Position numbers and translations under genes: made by a program. Under the pieces are notes generated by a model. It was given only the letters and a program-made list of their open reading frames with translations. It did not search any database and was not told where the DNA came from. From NCBI GenBank assembly GCA_040389165.1, contig JAZKAK010000037.1:1-17166 (forward strand): DNA of 17,166 nt, in the 5' to 3' direction. Numbering within the stretch: position 1 is the first letter of the stretch; every line of letters begins with the position of its first letter. This DNA comes from CAIOTO01 sp040389165 (GTDB taxonomy: Bacteria > Pseudomonadota > Alphaproteobacteria > Paracaedibacterales > CAIOTO01). Shown here one piece after another: positions 15,420-17,166 of the stretch.

Positions 15420-16489
15420 TTAAATTTTATACGTTCATAATTCTTACCTTCGCCTTGTCAGCCTGCACAACACAACGCCAATCCGATGACCTTGATTTTA
15501 TGCGTGATCAAATTCTTGAAAATCACCCAGGGATATATAACACGTTAGATCCTTCATTCAAAGACGCACTGGAAAAGGCGTATTCAATTGCTCGCAGTTC
15601 AATTGGTAGCTCATCAAACCAAGAGCCGATAAAAACAGCGCTTTCGACTTTTGCAAAAAGTTTCAATGATGCGCATCTATGGGTAAGATGGGAAGATGTT
15701 CCGAAAAATGATGCTGCTAAAATTGCATTGCCTGAGCAACGACAGTCGACGTTCACAATTAAACGCCTTACGCCTGAAATCACATGGATTACCCTTCCTA
15801 CGTTTGACATTCCCCCTAATCAACAAAAAGAGTTTGAACACCTACTTAAGCAATTACCCAAACTCAAAACAAAAGGCACCATTGTCTTTGATCTTCGTGG
15901 CAATCAAGGCGGGAATTCAGAATATGGCGACCGTGTTGTTGATCATTTATTTGGCGAAGGTTATGCCAACCAACAGCGACACACTGCACATAAGAATATC
16001 TCTGTTGACTGGCGCGCAAGCCCCGGAAACTTAAGTCCTATGCGTGAAATGCATGCGCGCTACAAAAGTGATTGGATGAAACATGTGGCTGATTGTATAG
16101 AGGAAAGCATTAACTTACATAAACCTTATTATCATGCAGCGCCATCAGATATTCTAAATCCAAATAAAATAGTGCGTACTCATACCGTTAAAGCAAGAAT
16201 TTTTGTGATTATTGAACCGCTTAATGTAAGCGCTGCATTGGATTTCATTGATTCACTCAAAATGATGAATCACAAGATCACCCTCATTGGTAAAACGACA
16301 AAGGCAGATCGTTTGTATATGGAAGTGCGCTGTGTCAATTTACCAAGCGGCCTTGGCACATTTTCATATCCAATAAAGGTCTATCGCAACCGACCGCGTG
16401 GTGATAATGTTCCATATATACCTGATGTTGATTGCCACGTTACGGATACGGAAAAAGTAGTTGAATGTATGGAGAATATAAATGAATAG
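15416..16489 (+). CDS. S41-peptidase-like lipoprotein
   Basis: The 357-residue product begins with a short signal peptide ending in a lipobox (LSAC, lipid-modified Cys at 17), so it is probably anchored in the envelope and faces the periplasm. The body resembles the S41 tail-specific or C-terminal-processing peptidase fold without a PDZ domain. It has an N-terminal helical cap (DFMRDQILENHPGIY, then FNDAHLWVRW), a core strand and glycine loop FDLRGNQGGN (159-167), the candidate nucleophile S272 in NVSAALDF, and TLIGKTTKADRLY followed by NLPSG and a final PDV. K296 is near the place of the catalytic lysine of Tsp-type enzymes, but the spacing is one short and the usual TxGxG context is altered. 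Activity is therefore uncertain. GGGGGA at 15405-15410 precedes the ATG. It overlaps both neighbours, by 4 and 8 bases. Confidence 0.75.
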   Translation: MIKFYTFIILTFALSACTTQRQSDDLDFMRDQILENHPGIYNTLDPSFKDALEKAYSIARSSIGSSSNQEPIKTALSTFAKSFNDAHLWVRWEDVPKNDAAKIALPEQRQSTFTIKRLTPEITWITLPTFDIPPNQQKEFEHLLKQLPKLKTKGTIVFDLRGNQGGNSEYGDRVVDHLFGEGYANQQRHTAHKNISVDWRASPGNLSPMREMHARYKSDWMKHVADCIEESINLHKPYYHAAPSDILNPNKIVRTHTVKARIFVIIEPLNVSAALDFIDSLKMMNHKITLIGKTTKADRLYMEVRCVNLPSGLGTFSYPIKVYRNRPRGDNVPYIPDVDCHVTDTEKVVECMENINE

Positions 16490-17135
16490 CAACGCATTGG
16501 CAAAAAGACGCTCATCACTCAAAAAAGTACTGTCTGGTACTATTTTATCTGCATCTCTATGCATAGCCGCTTTATACGCAAATGATTCAAAAATAACGGT
16601 CTCGTCTGGTGGTATTGTAATTGAAAGTGCCGAAACTGATATTGAGATGGCGTCTGAAAAACTTGAAATATCGCTCAATAAAATCAAGGTTTCTTACGAT
16701 TTTTTCAACCATGGGGAAACCAAAAGGATCAAAGTTGGCTTTCCTTTACCAAGATCTCCCTATTTTATAGAACATAATTCCGGTTATCCCTATGCTCATT
16801 GGGATGAGGCACAAATTGCCCTAAGGACATTGTATGGAGATACAAATACAAGCGGTTTTCACAGTTTGTCAAGTCAGTTAAGACAAGCTGAAATTATTGA
16901 TTTTTCGGTATCTGTAAATGCTCACCCAGTTTATTTTGCGCGACATATGCGTGCCCACAATCAAAAGGGAGATGATATCACCGAAATTTTAATGAAGCAC
17001 CGTATACCAATTTCAGCGGCATACTTACGTGGCTTTATAGAAGAACCCCCAATGGTAATGTTTTTAGGTCTGAAAGAACAGCTTAAATCACTTGGCCTAC
17101 TTAATGAAAAGGAATTATACCATTTTACGCAATAA
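16482..17135 (+). CDS. Exported DUF4424-like protein, possibly truncated
   Basis: The 217-residue product starts with a basic stretch and a hydrophobic segment (about residues 13-32) ending in ALYA before NDS, a good signal peptide cleaved by signal peptidase I. The mature part shows the DUF4424 pattern: a GG turn with a short strand (SSGGIVIES), DIEMASEKLEIS, VSYDFFNHG and the VGFPLPRSP motif. The family's function is unknown. Family members I recall are around 300 residues or more, with a second half after the region seen here. This one stops at TAA shortly after LKSLGLLNEKELYHF, so it may be a natural short form or a truncation. GGAGAA at 16471-16476 supports the start, which overlaps the end of the lipoprotein gene by eight bases. 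Confidence 0.65.
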   Translation: MNSNALAKRRSSLKKVLSGTILSASLCIAALYANDSKITVSSGGIVIESAETDIEMASEKLEISLNKIKVSYDFFNHGETKRIKVGFPLPRSPYFIEHNSGYPYAHWDEAQIALRTLYGDTNTSGFHSLSSQLRQAEIIDFSVSVNAHPVYFARHMRAHNQKGDDITEILMKHRIPISAAYLRGFIEEPPMVMFLGLKEQLKSLGLLNEKELYHFTQ

Positions 17136-17166
17136 ATTAGCCTAATTTTATTGAAAAGCAACTCTA

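Noticed and set aside
1..17166. CRISPR array, rRNA genes, insertion sequence ends or phage genes
   Set aside because: No regularly spaced repeats, rRNA segments, transposase frames or terminal inverted repeats with target duplications were seen on either strand.

Overview
The window looks like a piece of an AT-rich alphaproteobacterial chromosome, possibly from a host-associated lineage such as Holosporales or Rickettsiales. The evidence is the order tRNA-Trp, secE, nusG, rplK, rplA, rplJ, rplL, rpoB, rpoC on one strand, RpoB and RpoC of nearly equal length (1388 and 1387 aa) encoded as separate genes, the alphaproteobacterial-style RpoB N-terminus, and moderate-to-low GC content judged by eye. 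The order-level guess is an inference; no marker seen here settles it.

Layout. (1) Positions 1-2789 hold the 3' part of a large superfamily 1 (DNA2/NAM7-type) helicase gene whose reading frame is open to the left edge, so its start lies outside the window. (2) Positions 2911-14815 hold the transcription/translation core cluster: tRNA-Trp(CCA), the SecE translocase subunit, NusG, ribosomal proteins L11, L1, L10 and L7/L12, and the two large RNA polymerase subunits. (3) A strong intrinsic terminator at 14842-14873 closes that cluster. (4) Positions 14931-17135 hold a tightly overlapping three-gene operon of accessory genes: a GNAT-type acetyltransferase, an S41-peptidase-like lipoprotein, and an exported DUF4424-like protein that seems short for its family. 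All genes are on the + strand, and no stretch longer than 300 bases lacks a gene.

The non-coding parts of the core cluster are rich in structure. The nusG-rplK gap contains a small hairpin and an element that resembles the L1-binding site of 23S rRNA, as expected for autogenous control of rplK-rplA by L1. The 287-base rplA-rplJ gap folds into an L10-leader-like RNA, followed by two complementary pairings that interlock as a pseudoknot or alternate. The rplL-rpoB and rpoB-rpoC gaps each contain a strong 11-bp hairpin without a classical U-tract, consistent with attenuation or RNA processing that tunes ribosomal protein output against polymerase output.

No CRISPR array, insertion sequence, prophage or complete new defence system is visible. 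The most unusual material is the partial helicase abutting tRNA-Trp, where many alphaproteobacteria have tuf, and the three-gene envelope-directed operon after rpoC.
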